64,000 nt of DNA, taken from positions 49,617,110 through 49,681,109 of the forward strand of contig CM077647.1 in NCBI GenBank assembly GCA_039707465.1. The letters are read 5' to 3'. The notes under the pieces were generated by a model. It was not told the DNA's origin. It did no database searches and saw nothing but the letters and a program-made list of their open reading frames with translations. Within the stretch, counting starts at the first letter, position 1. Each line of letters begins with the position of its first letter. The position numbers were made by a program, and so were the translations under genes. Below are positions 33,207-43,690 of this stretch, in pieces. This DNA is from Rhabdophis nuchalis. Lineage: Eukaryota > Chordata > Lepidosauria > Squamata > Natricidae.

Positions 33207-34519
33207 GTTAAAGTTTCAGATCAGTTTGAAAAAAGTAAACCAAATTTTAAAAAATATCCTTTTGCTGAACTTGACTCTCGAGTTTACATATGATGCAACT
33301 TAAAAAGGCCACAAGACTAAATCATGACCCTTAGCCATAAATATTTGCATATTTTAGCTTGAACAGACTTTTAAATCAAGAAACTGCCTTTTTCGTGTTC
33401 TGTGGATATATGAGGAGAAAGGGTTTGTTTTAGAAAGCAATTTAAGCATTTATCAAATGGTTGTGCTCTTGCCTCTTTAAACCCTCCTGATTCTAAATCA
33501 GTTTTATGGGAAGCTGTTTCTTCTAATTATGCCGAAAAAATTCTGTAATCTATGGGAATTCATGCTAGTCATCTTGTCTCTGGTTGAAGACTCTAAATAT
33601 CTGTTCAACAGTTAATTCTTCTGCATTAAATGTCTGTAGATTACAGAATAAGGCAGATTTTTCCTTTCTTTCTCCCACATAGCAAATTGCTTATCATAAA
33701 TGTACAAGTAGCACCTTGTTTGGTGGGAATGAAAAACAGACACACTTGGTAAGTTCTAAAAAGCAGCTATTTTCCTTTCAGAAAAATCTGACAGATCTCT
33801 GAGATGTCTGCCTATCAACGCCTTCCACCACCATCTCAAAAAAAACCTTTCCATTTTCAGACATAGTATTTGGAATTCAACTGATTTTCTGCTGAATGGG
33901 TAACTTTCAGAAGCAGGAATAGTTTAGGATTTGCAGGCATGGTATTCATTTATTTAAATTAACTCTGGTTTTTGTTATTGTTTAGAATAAGTTTTTTGGC
34001 TGGAGTCAAATCTGTCATTTTTTGACAATCTGATTGAGAAAGCAGTGACAGGACAACTCCATTTTCAAGGAAACAGCAACTTTTTGTCTATTCCTCTTAT
34101 GGGTTCATCCCGTTCGCATGGTATAAATTATATTTTTCACCAAATTTGTGCAATTTCTTTGTGGCCTTTTCAAGTTAGTTTGGGGGGTGGGGAGAACTAA
34201 ATTAGAAAACATCTGAGCACTCATAGCGGAATCTGGTTTTCAGGATCTATCTTAATCTGACTAAAATCATTCATGGCTTGAAGTTATGTTGATTACCCTG
34301 CTGGATGATATTAGGGGCAGTGAGGAAGTAACCTGTCCCTAATTTTGTTCTTGGATCTAAACCTTTTGTTTTTATATCACTGTGTATGATAACATCCTGG
34401 AACACTTTAGGGAGCTGAGAATTCAGAAAAGGGTAGTTCTGTTCTTATCTTCAAAGCCAGTTAATCAGTAATCAGCAACATTAGTTCAACAACCATTTGA
34501 AATTATGATCACACTGAAC
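33207..34519. other. no recognisable feature
   Basis: Single-copy AT-rich sequence. Confidence 0.4.
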
Positions 34520-34700
34520 AAGAGGGACTTATGACAGGTCCTCGCATCTGTGGCTATCTCCACATCTGTGGCTATTTGCGACTTTCACTCCCAGATTTTG
34601 ATAAGCAAAATTAATGGGGAAGACCGTGAATGATTGCAAATGGCTAGCGTGCGACCTCAGGATACTGCAACCACACAGGCATGACCTAACAACAGCAACT
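34520..34700. repeat. interspersed repeat related to 640-903
   Basis: Shares 'gataagcaaaattaatgggg' and neighbouring words with the repeat at 640-903. Contains a short internal tandem ('catctgtggctat' twice, 34550 and 34565). Family not named. Confidence 0.4.
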
Positions 34701-34704
34701 TGAA

Positions 34705-34825
34705 ATGGGGTGGAGTGCTGGTCATGGTCGTGCGCATAGCATTATGGGTGTGGCACATCCACGCATGACACACACACCCTGCTCTCTTTTTTGACATGTG
34801 AGCCAAAAAAGGTTCACCATCAGTG
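34705..34825. mobile_element. hAT MITE fragment
   Basis: The right end reads 'ggttcaccatcagtg', the same terminus (as complement) as the MITE at 16261. The left terminus is missing. It abuts the copia-like gag relic that begins at about 34840. Confidence 0.55.
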
Positions 34826-34839
34826 CCCTATGCCCTGTT

Positions 34840-35531
34840 CTCACTGCTCCTTTCAGGGCAATGTCTCTGGAAATGCTCTGTAGAACCACACGTTTCACTG
34901 TGTAAATGGTCTCAGCTGCTCTGCTGGCACCTTGGGATGTTGCAAGTTGTTGATCTGGCCTGAGCATCATCTTCTTCTTTTCCTAGTCTCCAGCCATTTC
35001 TGTTTTTCCTCCAGCAATCAGCCAGTCAAATACATCATGGTTAAGTCTCTCTCTTGTATAGACTTCAGGCTAGTCACAAGAAAGTCCCATGAAGTGTCTA
35101 ACGAATTGAGCATCACATATGCCTTTTTTGCCTCAGTAAATGTCATTCCTCTTTCCCCAAATCCAGGAATGTCTTTTTCATATATCTGCAGATGTGTGGA
35201 CATGCTCTCCCCCAGTTTCAGTTGTGCTTTATATAGTCTCCTTGTTAGCAACATTTTGCTCCCTGCAGTCACTCTAACATATACACTACATAAAGCCTCC
35301 CAGAACTCTTTCACAGACTAGAGACCCCTCACATGTATCAGCTGACTGTCCTCCAAATGCAGGATTATGCTGGCTAATACCTCTTCATTCCTTCTCTGGT
35401 CTCCCTCATCCAGTACTGCTGGTGGATCAATAACTATCATACACAACTCCTCTCTTCGCAGGTACATTTCCATCTTTGCACACCAGGAGAGACACCATGA
35501 AACCTTCTCCCATTGCACTTATGGAATCCAT
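34840..35531 (-). pseudogene. Ty1/copia-like gag relic
   Basis: On the minus strand an ATG at about 35529-35531 begins 'MDSISAMGEG'. After a frameshift the next frame reads 'MEMYLRREELCMIVIDPPA' and 'ASIILHLEDSQLIHVRGL', then 'FWEALCSVY', 'LTRRLYKAQLKLGESMSTHL' and 'TFTEAKKAYVMLNSLDTSWD'. This order (W-x-x-M-x-x-L/L-W block, D-x-x-L/I-H-V-R-G, W-x-x-L, then the L-L-x-S-L-x-x-x-W/Y block) is that of Ty1/copia-type gag. Near 34870-34900 a decayed CCHC knuckle is visible ('CGSTEHFQRHC', first Cys now Ser). No protease, integrase or RT follows; the relic ends at the hAT fragment. Confidence 0.65.
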
Positions 35532-35559
35532 GTTACCTGTTTCTACAAGCACCAACCAC

Positions 35560-35870
35560 TAACAAATCACCATGCACAACCACACTGACACTGGAGCAAG
35601 CTCTCAATGTGTTTCTCTTCTCTCTGGTCTCACTAGTCACTCTGGGCTTCTCTCTGCTCTGGGCCCATAAATTGTCAGAGTACGCACAGGTTTACTACAT
35701 GAGACAACCCAGCAGAAGAACACACGGTGAAAGCAAAACACCCTAACAGGGCCTCTTCTTATGATACATGATCTTAAAGGGAAAACAGCTAAAAACCTTA
35801 CTGCCTCATTCCCATCATTGCATCATCGTAGCAGCTGATCAGCTCTTAAATCACTGTCCTGACAATCTAA
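35560..35870 (-). repeat. possible 5' LTR and leader of the copia-like relic
   Basis: This lies just upstream of the gag relic on the minus strand. Candidate LTR starts are 'tgtcaggacagtgatttaag' at about 35865 or 'tgttagggtgttttgc' at about 35750; the 3' boundary and the primer site are not clear. No second LTR is present, so the boundaries are unverified. Confidence 0.35.
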
Positions 35871-36304
35871 CTATCTAAAGTAACACTTTTCAGCTTACAA
35901 TAAAATCATAAATATAAAAACATTAAAATTAATAAAATTAGATTAGACAATGTAGTGGTAGAATCTTTCCTATTAATCCACCATCTACTTCCAGCAAGTA
36001 CCCCAATCAGGGCCCGACTAGCTGATACAAGTTTTTTTTTTTAATTGAAAAAGTTTTATTGGTTTTTACCATTTTCAAAAAGGGTAGGGTAAGGGATACA
36101 GAAACATATTAAGAACTTTCGCGTCGGGATCATTGGCCCTTCTAGGGCTTCATAATAAAACATTAAAAGAACATTTTTCCAAAAGTACTACAAGGTGAAA
36201 ATAAGTACAAGATTCCTAAATTCTCCATTCTATGCTAGCAGTCGTATACAAACATCCAGACATAAGGTTATGCAATATTAATAATAATTTTAAAAAAAGC
36301 AAAG

Positions 36305-37153
36305 TTATTTTTTCGATCTAAGTCTCTTGGCAATTGTATCTTCTTTTTCTCCTCCCTGGCCCCCAGCGGGCGGGGCCGTGGCCCCCTCCGTCCCCCCTGG
36401 ATCTTCCCCCAGGATAGAGGAATGTTTTTTAAGAAAGGCTTCCGCCTCAGCAACTGTTTTAATCCTTGCTCTTCCTTCATCCCAGAACACCAACATCCCT
36501 TCCGGCATCGCCCACTTAAACCAGATCCCATGGTCAAACAATTTTCTGGATAAGAAGGAATACCTCCTTCTCACCTCCCTAATTTTTTTTGGGATCTGCT
36601 TCAAGATGGCGACTTCCTTTTGTTGGTAAATTAACGGGGCCCCTCTCTGCGCCTTCAAAATTCCCTCTCTGGTTGACCTTCTAACAAATTTAATATGTAT
36701 CTCTCTGGGTACTTCATTTATCCTGGCATATGCTGAATTTATTCTGTAGACTAGGTCAATATCCCCCCTGATCTCATCTTTAGGTTTCTGTAAATAGTCT
36801 GCTAAAATTGTACTCATGAGATCAGGAAGGTATTCACCAGATTCCTCAGAAATATTCTGAAATCTTAAAAAATATGACATCCTTTCAAAATCCATCCTAG
36901 ACATATGACCAGACAAATATGTAATTTCAATGTTGACATTTTTAAGTTCTCCCTTTGCCCCAGCCAGCCCCCCTTCCAGCTCCTCAGCCTTCTGTGAATT
37001 CTCCAGCACTTGCTTCCGTGTTTCCAGAAGGTCCTCCTTGAAACTTTTATTATCAGCTCTCAAAGCTTTAATTTCCTGCACCAGAGCTTGTAACACTGAT
37101 TCCAAAGATGACATTCTTTGTTCCAATCCTGCCAATTCTGATTTTGATGCCAT
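36305..37153 (-). CDS. L1-type ORF1 protein, intact 282 codons
   Basis: RNA-binding, trimer-forming chaperone of the L1 ORF1p type, expected in cytoplasmic ribonucleoprotein particles. Residues about 5-82 form a coiled coil ('LEQRMSSLESVLQALVQEIK'), about 88-170 an RRM-like domain ('RMSYFLRFQNI' as first strand, 'PREIHIKFVRRSTREGILKA' later), and about 172-248 the C-terminal domain ('ILKQIPKKIREVRRRYSFLS', 'GIWFKWAMPEGMLVFWDEGR'). The tail is Gly/Pro-rich and ends in basic 'AKRLRSKK'. It is shorter than human ORF1p, mainly in the N-terminal part. The ATG at 37153 fits the start of the heptads. The frame has no defect, unlike the other two copies. It is the only gene in its element. Confidence 0.85.
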   Translation of the reverse strand: MASKSELAGLEQRMSSLESVLQALVQEIKALRADNKSFKEDLLETRKQVLENSQKAEELEGGLAGAKGELKNVNIEITYLSGHMSRMDFERMSYFLRFQNISEESGEYLPDLMSTILADYLQKPKDEIRGDIDLVYRINSAYARINEVPREIHIKFVRRSTREGILKAQRGAPLIYQQKEVAILKQIPKKIREVRRRYSFLSRKLFDHGIWFKWAMPEGMLVFWDEGRARIKTVAEAEAFLKKHSSILGEDPGGTEGATAPPAGGQGGEKEDTIAKRLRSKK

Positions 37154-38015
37154 GGTAAGCTGTTAAAGTCAGTGTCACTAAAATGGCGTTTTTTGGGTGG
37201 GGCCGTTGAGGCAAATCAGGAGAAAAACAGTTCAAGTGAAAGTTGTAAAAGAATTCAAAACCCAGCAGAGAAACACTTTTCACAGTCAAAAATTTTAGCG
37301 GAGAAGGCACTCAGGGAAGGAATCAATTAATCCAGAAATTTCTTCATTAGTTTGAGAGAGAGAGTCCATTTCACAAAGAGATGTTGGTAATTTTCCAAAG
37401 GTAAAAATAATCATTCAGGAACAAAGGGAACCATCCTCCACCGCCCCGTCTGAGAGCAAGGAGGAGAAAATAACCAAAGAAAAATTGTATCAAGCCAGCC
37501 AGACTTAGATACATTGTAAGAAAATAAGCCGCAGATCACTTTCGCTTATTTCAAAGCAGTCCGGAAACAAAGTATCCGCTTCCTCGCAACGAGGAGCCAT
37601 TTCCAAACACCGCTTTAAATCCGAGGGGGGGTTTAACCAACAAACACCCCCCTCTACGTCTTTCAATCCAGGCTGCCAGCATAAATAATGTTGTAAATCA
37701 CTCACTCTTCACCTCGCCGCCAAAGCCCCAGGGAGCCTTCCAACCCGCACGCTCAATTCTTTTTAAATTTCGCTGATCGTTACCGTCCTCCATTGGCGAA
37801 GGGAAACTCCCCCCGCAGCATGCCTCCCCTCGCCTAGACCGAAGACAAGGGTCGTTCTCCAGCCGCCGCTGAGAGGAACAGACCCAGGCGAGCCAGCCCT
37901 ACGGGAGGCCCCCAAAAATGGGGGTGCCTCACCCCCGATGGGGGCAGAAAGAAGGAAAAGCGGCGAACGAGTCCAAGACTCATCCGTCGCCGCTGGAAGG
38001 CGGAACTGGAAGTCA
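37154..38015 (-). promoter_or_regulatory. CpG-rich 5' UTR / probable internal promoter (copy 1)
   Basis: About 860 bp upstream of ORF1 with many CpGs in an otherwise CpG-poor region, especially 37700-38015, as expected for an L1 internal promoter. The 5' tip 'gacttccagttccg' matches 'gacttccggtttccg' at the 5' tip of copy 2, where it contains an ETS-type core (ACCGGAAGT on the plus strand). A G/C-rich inverted stretch at about 37908-37947 ('gggggcc', 'cccccatcggggg') could form a hairpin. Promoter function is inferred. Confidence 0.5.
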
Positions 38016-38049
38016 CTGATACAAGTTTTAATGCTCTCCCAAAAGGCTA

Positions 38050-38400
38050 AAAGGATAAGAGTTCACACCATAGCAATTTTACATGGGTACAGGCATCCAG
38101 AACTGTCTAGGTAACTGCACAACTCTGTACCATTTGTACCTTCTGAATACTTTTCAAGAGTAGTTCCAAGTAGAGGTCATTGCAGTAATCCAGATGAGAG
38201 TTGACCAGGGCATCAGTGGTTCAACACAGGGTCTAAGGAAGCAGAAAAGGTCACAAATGGCACACAACATGGTTGTGCAAAAGTTCTCCTAGTTACAACT
38301 ACCTCCTGCATTTTGAATAGGAGTTGTAAATCTAGGAGGATCCCCAAGTTGCACAAAGAGCCTGCAGGGGGTAGTGCAAAATGGAGTTCCTACAGAAAGG
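38050..38400 (-). mobile_element. old LINE C-terminal relic, minus strand
   Basis: On the minus strand the translation keeps decayed phrases equivalent to 'NLGILLD' (near 38350) and 'SHLDYCN' ('caactctcatctggattact' near 38195), so this is an ancient L2/CR1-type RT C-terminal fragment with many stops. Confidence 0.55.
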
Positions 38401-39147
38401 ACATAATTGAATGACTATGAGACTAAAAATAATCCCTCTCTGCTTCCTTATACCTTCCATCAAGCATGGTAGAATGAAAAAGGATTGGGAACAGGTCATA
38501 CAGGACCCATTAACTTTATGTGGTGTCCAAAGAGAGTTTAAGAATATATATTTGTATCAGACTATAAATTATCTATATCCCCTTTGTCCTGATTTGTTGT
38601 TGTTGTTGAATTTGACAAAGTTTAACTTTCAATTGGAAAAGAGTTGCCAATGAAAAGACCTATTAATTAATTTAATTTAGAAACTGGCCCTTCAAATTGA
38701 GTAGAATAACACTCTTAATTAACCAAATTAGAAGTAGGCAAATCTAATTTTATTTCAGTATTCTTTTTAAAAAATGTTTGGCTTCCCTTTTATTACTTCT
38801 GATAAGATAAAGAAATTATTTAAACACACAAGAATATATGTCTCAGGATATACTTATCAACATCAACTTATTGAAAAGACTTTGGTTTGTTTTTAAGAAA
38901 ATAACTCTTCAAAATCAGGCATTATTATGCCTTAATTCATATAAAACAAGGATGTCAAGGAAATTTCTTCCTTTCAGAAAATGATAAAAACTTTAATTTT
39001 GACCAAACAATCAATTATGTGCTTATTTTCTAGGACCTGTATGCCACTGTTGGCTGATTGTCATACAACCAACACTATATCCAATATTCAATAACAATCA
39101 ATAATATCAACAGCAAATATAATATATAGCCAATCTCCAATTACAGC
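38401..39147. other. no recognisable feature
   Basis: AT-rich single-copy sequence. Confidence 0.4.
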
Positions 39148-39386
39148 ATTCTTACCAGAGGTGGTATTTATCAGGTTCTGACCAGTTCTGGAGAACCAGT
39201 AGCAGAAATTTTGAGTAGTTTGGAGAACTGGTAAATACCACCTCTGACTGGCTCTGCCCCCATCTATTCTCTGCCTCCCGAGTTACAGTATCCTTCCCCT
39301 GCCATGCCTACCAAGCCACGTCCACCAAGCTACACCCACAGAAGCCACAGTTGTAAAAAAAATTGACTCCCACCACTGATTCCTAC
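39148..39386. mobile_element. hAT-type MITE with 8-bp TSD (one mismatch)
   Basis: The element at 39156-39378 is flanked by 'attcttac' (39148-39155) and 'attcctac' (39379-39386). The first 75 bp fold back on themselves: 'cagaggtggtatttatc' and 'gtaaataccacctctg'. The right end 'cccaccactg' forms the outer inverted repeat with 'cagaggtgg'. Same family as the MITE at 15535. Confidence 0.7.
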
Positions 39387-39782
39387 CATATAGGAAAGAG
39401 AATCACTCTGAATACCTTAGGCCTTGGGCCTTCTCAAATAAGTATGTTTTTACTATTTTTCAAAAGACAATGAAGGAATGACAATCTTTTTAAAGGAGAA
39501 TACTTCATTATATCATATCAAATGATCCCAGAGCCAAATTCTGATACATAAAAGAAAATAAAGTGTGTATTTTTGAAGCACTTCAAATTAAGAGACATCT
39601 CTCCACTTTAAAAAATAAATAAACATTAAACAGTTATTTTTCTTCAATAATGTTCCATTGCAATCTAATTTTAAAAAATCCCAGTGGTAATTTATCTCCA
39701 CATGTATTTGGAAATTTGTTAAGTTAGATTTGATTCAGAGTCAGTATCAAAAGTGTGGTAGGTAGATTGATATTAATGTATC

Positions 39783-39906
39783 TTCTAGGTCAGGGGTCTC
39801 CAACCTTTGCAACTTTAAGTCTGAAGGACTTCAGCTCCCAGACTTCTCCAGCCAGCTTTTGCTTTGCAGACTTAAAGTTGCAAAGGTTGGAGACCCTGTT
39901 CTAGGT
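39783..39906. mobile_element. palindromic hAT-type MITE with perfect 8-bp TSD
   Basis: The element at 39791-39898 (108 bp) is flanked by 'ttctaggt' at 39783-39790 and 39899-39906. The termini are near-perfect inverted repeats: 'caggggtctccaacctttgc' and its complement at the right ('gttggagaccctg'), extending to 'aactttaagtctg'. The interior has 'ggacttcagctcccag'. Same family as 55398-55637. Confidence 0.85.
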
Positions 39907-40143
39907 GACTATGTAAATCAACTACCTCTATGTGGCTTTTTGGAACAACCACATTTTTACCAGCTTTCTAAAAATTATCATGAAATGGGAGAATCTTGGA
40001 ATATTTCCCAAAACAGCAGCTTTGTTTCTGTTAATATAAAGATAATAACTGACCACCCAAGTCTATAGTACAACATTGCATTCTACACAATCTTTAATTA
40101 ATTTTATGGTTCTTGTTTCTTTCAGTGTATACATGGCTACATC

Positions 40144-40196
40144 TCCATTTATTTGGTAACAGTTATATCTTATATAACTGTTACCAAATAAATGGA
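40144..40196. repeat. perfect 25-bp inverted repeat (hairpin)
   Basis: Arms at 40144-40168 and 40172-40196 are exact complements around the 3-nt loop 'ctt'; the arm core is 'atttggtaacagttatat'. No TSD, terminal motif or similarity to the MITEs is seen. Confidence 0.9.
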
Positions 40197-41159
40197 AATG
40201 TAAATATTAAAATTGAATTATACAGTCTTCTCAAAATAAGTCTCGGTGAATTTGCTGAAGCTTATACAATAAGATGGATGAGAAGAAACTTATAAGAATT
40301 AAATAAATCTCTTACATATGCTGATTTATGGTAATCTGAAAATCCAAATTATTACATAAATAATTTTTTACAGATATTGGAATATAGTCTTATCAAATGG
40401 TGGTGAGTGTTTTGGGTCTAGAAGGATTTTGTTTCTTGCACAATAGATAATCACAAATAGGGGGGGGAAAGAATGTTCTTCAATTTGATGCAAAATTAAT
40501 ACAGACAAGCTCTGGGATTCTGGACAATTGCTATGATTGAGAAAATCCACATTGACACAAACAATCCTTTGGGTATCCTGGTACTTATAAAGTTAATATA
40601 AAAATCATAAGCATGTCTTAGAAGCAAATCAACAGCCAGTTTGGTAAAGTTGTTCTTCTGCAGTAGAAAGCTGTATTAATAAAAATTTGATTAACACATT
40701 TTCCACTAGCTTTACTGTCTTGGCCAGGCATCAGAGCAATCCCACATAAGAACATTGAAAAATGATTTGACCGGAAGTTCTCCAGCTGAACAGATGTGGG
40801 AGATGTGAGCTCTGAAGAGCATCATATGAACCCTGTCTGACAAACCAATTCCGAAATCCTTTTTGGATCAGACCCCCCCCCCCCCGGAGAGAAGAAAGGG
40901 CAGCATCTCATCAGACCCAGAGGGAGGCAACAGGTCCCTCGCAGATCAGAGATTTTCCCTCTGAATAAGAGTAGGGGTGGCAGCATGGCAACATGGCTGC
41001 ACAAGAAGCTGGCTTCCAGCCAAAGCAACTGAACAGGAGCATGAGGAAAAGATGAAAGCAGAGAAGTGATGAACCCATTCAAACACAAACTCTGGTTTGG
41101 TTTTGGATTTGAAATAGAAAACAAACATTCTGAGGTGATTTACTTCATCCAAATTTCTT
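40197..41159. other. no gene recognised; C-run at 40869
   Basis: Single-copy sequence with a homopolymer C-run at about 40869-40885. Minus-strand frames at 40822-41221 lack motifs. Confidence 0.35.
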
Positions 41160-41550
41160 CTAATATATCTGAAGCAATTCCAATTAATGAGAGGTAGAAT
41201 GCAACAAGGGAGAAAAATCAAGGGAAAAGCACTATTTTCTCACTGATAACTGATAACCTAATCTTGCCTGTGTGGGAGATTTAATTAATCAACTGCCATA
41301 AATCAGAACTTGGAAAAGCAGGAGATGAAGAGAAACATACCTGAGTTTGGCTGTATGCAAGTTTGTTCCAATTAATATGCTTTGAGCAACCATAATCAAT
41401 GAGAGGTGGAAGGTAGCAAGGGAAAAAATAATAATAAAATCAAGAACTGGGAAAATATGAAGTTTTTTTTTCTTTGCAAAAAATCAAGATCACTCCAGCT
41501 TCTCTTCCATTTTCACATTAGCTAAATTTAAGGTGACTTTGAAATAAGAA

Positions 41551-42124
41551 CTGTATAGGAGGGGGGGGGAGAAAGAAGGAGGAAGTATTCTTCCTTATCA
41601 AAGAAACTCTATAATAGAGGAATTTGGTTTAGATGATTATTGCCAGAGGGAATGCTGATTTTCTGGGAGGGAAACAGAATTAGAATTAAGACAGTGGATG
41701 AGGCTGAAGCCTTTATTAAAAAACATTCTTCTCTCCTAGAGGACGAAGATAGCAGAGGCGGGGGGAAAGGCAGCAATGTACAAGACATGGGAAAGGGGGC
41801 TATAACTCCACCTCGGGACAGGGAGGAGGGAGTAATATCGAAAAGCCTCAGGTCACAAAAATAATCACATTTGAAATATTATTGTAATTGTCGATATAGT
41901 AGAAAGTGACAAAGAAAGAGATGATTGAACATACGGTTGATATAAAGTAAGAATTCTGTTTATGCTTATCTTTTATATGTCATTTTTAAAATTGTAAAAC
42001 TGTGAGATCTGGAGGGATTTCTACTACTAGCATGGGAGCTACCAAAATTTTCTATGTACCTTTTTACCCTTTCCCCACAAATGTTTTAAAACCAATAAAA
42101 TTCTTTACAAAAAAAAACCTGTAT
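41551..42124 (+). mobile_element. HAL1-like ORF1-only element, 5'-truncated (copy 3)
   Basis: Flanked by 'ctgtata' at about 41551-41557 and 42118-42124. It starts within the ORF1 C-terminal domain (about 41562), ends ORF1 at 41864, has a 3' UTR of about 245 bp with 'gcatgggagctaccaaaatt' and 'aaaaccaataaaattcttta', then A9. The 3' UTR closely matches the complement of 51759-51998 in copy 2. Again ORF1 passes straight into the 3' UTR with no ORF2. Confidence 0.8.
41562..41864 (+). pseudogene. L1-type ORF1 C-terminal fragment (copy 3)
   Basis: Encodes the C-terminal domain from 'RRRKYSSLSKKLYN' through a premature TGA (where Trp is expected after 'GIWFR') to 'PEGMLIFWEGNRIRIKTVDE' and 'AEAFIKKHSSLLEDEDS', ending in 'ISKSLRSQK'. 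It is closer to copy 2 than to copy 1 (the '-SQK' end and the 3' UTR are shared with copy 2). Not functional. Confidence 0.8.
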
Positions 42125-42432
42125 AACTAACTGCAATTTTGGAACTGAACATTAAGGAATAACAAAAATCCAAGATGGCCCCTGTCACTCTTCTACATAG
42201 CAACTGAATTAGATAAATTTAAGGTAGACCAGAACTCTGAAATAAGAACTGTATAATTAACTGTAACCTTGGAACTGGACATTATAGAGAGTTGGAAATT
42301 TGAAAAACTACGTGAAATTATTAAAAATATGCACTCATTAAAATTAAGCCTAAATAAAATTCTGAACTCAGAGAAGCAGGAATTTAAAGAAGAAGGGAAG
42401 GAAGAAGGGGGAGGGATAATGAAGGGGTAGAA

Positions 42433-42676
42433 ATGGTGGGAAATAAAAAGCAGACAAAAATTTTTGGGAGGTTTGGCAGTGATATAGGGAAAATTGAAAA
42501 AGGGGGGGATGCGTCCCAACAAAAGGAAATAAAAAGCAGACAAAAGATTTTTCAGAAGTTGACAGTGGCATAGAGAAAACTGAAGAAGATGCCTCAACAA
42601 AGGGAAATATCAAAAATTTCTTTGATGGTGGCATGGGGAAAATTGAAGAGGGTGGACGTCTCAAAACAAAGAAAAG
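42433..42676. repeat. three diverged 75-85-bp tandem units
   Basis: The units share 'ggaaataaaaagcagacaaa' (twice, 42440 and 42522) and 'ggaaatatcaaaaattt' in the third, plus 'gggaaaattgaa' in units one and three. Spacing is about 80 bp. Confidence 0.6.
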
Positions 42677-43489
42677 GAAGAAGCAGGAATAGAGAAGTGG
42701 GAATAAAGACTTACTAGGAAAAAAATCAAACAACTAGAAATTGTTATATGGGAAAATATAAAGCTAAGATAAATGGTTTGCTCCTAAATATGACAATAAA
42801 ATTGTGTTGCTAACTGATTGAATATGATAATAGAAAGATAATTAAGTAAAGGTTAAAATATATGGAATATGGACAAATATGAAACTGATATAGGGAGATT
42901 GTAAAGCAGAGATTTGTGATTCACTTTCATACATGATAATTAAACTGAGTTGCTAATTGATTGAATATGACAATGGAAGGATAATTTACCATGGGTTAAA
43001 ATATACGAAACATGGACATATATAGAACTTCTAAGGTGATGAACAAAGTGAGATGTATACCACTTGTTATTCTATATAGTAGATTAAGGGAATTGTAATG
43101 AACATTAAACAGCAAGGATTGTTATTAATAGACAATTAAGGGTAACCTAAACCAAGATATGGAAAAATGGAGAGGGAACATGAAATATACTTACAATGGG
43201 AAACTGTTGAGATTTAAAGACAGAATCACAAATTGGGAGCGTATAAGGTTGCATAATTATATAAATATAATGATGAGAAGAGCTGGGAATTGTAACCAGG
43301 TCTACATCTCAGTCAAAATTAAGTTGGAATGGGGATGGGGGGATAAAAGTACAATTATTACATATGTATACTCCCCCCCTCTCTTTTAAAAAAAGGAGGA
43401 AGATATATGTTAAAATTAAATATGTATATTGAAAAGGAATTATAAATACCATCAACATAATATGGAGCTTGCTCAGAAGCTGAAATACA

Positions 43490-43690
43490 CCAAATAAATG
43501 AGATGAAGAGTGTGAAGTAGAGAGGTAAGAGAAGAAGAGAGGGATAGGAGAGAGGGAAGTGGGGGGGAAGAGGAAGACAGAAAGAAGTGGAAAAGGGAGA
43601 GAGGAGGAGAGAGGAAGGGGAAGTAGAAAAGAGAAGCCCAACAAAGGGAAGAAAGGAGGTAGGGAGAGGGAGGAGAGGCAGAAGAAAGTG
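43490..43690. repeat. 200-bp polypurine (GA-rich) tract
   Basis: Almost uninterrupted A/G on the plus strand. Long minus-strand frames here (Leu/Pro/Ser-rich) arise from the complementary pyrimidine tract and are not genes. Confidence 0.7.

Larger units (their letters stand above)
36022..38029 (-). mobile_element. HAL1-like, ORF1-only L1-type element, full length (copy 1)
   Basis: The insertion is bounded by the direct repeat 'ctgatacaagtttt' at 36022-36035 and 38016-38029. On the minus strand it reads: 5' end 'tgacttccagttccgcc', CpG-rich 5' UTR of about 860 bp, intact ORF1 (37153-36305), 3' UTR of about 260 bp with 'aaaaaccaataaaac', and poly(A) (the T-run at 36031-36042). Length between duplications is about 1.98 kb. 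No ORF2, endonuclease or RT sequence is present. Copies at 41558 and 51742 share the layout. Mammalian HAL1 has the same ORF1-only structure. Confidence 0.85.

Noticed and set aside
36022..38029. Ordinary L1 with an internal ORF2 deletion
   Set aside because: Three separate copies show the same direct ORF1-to-3' UTR layout, and the two complete ones have similar total length, so independent deletions are unlikely.
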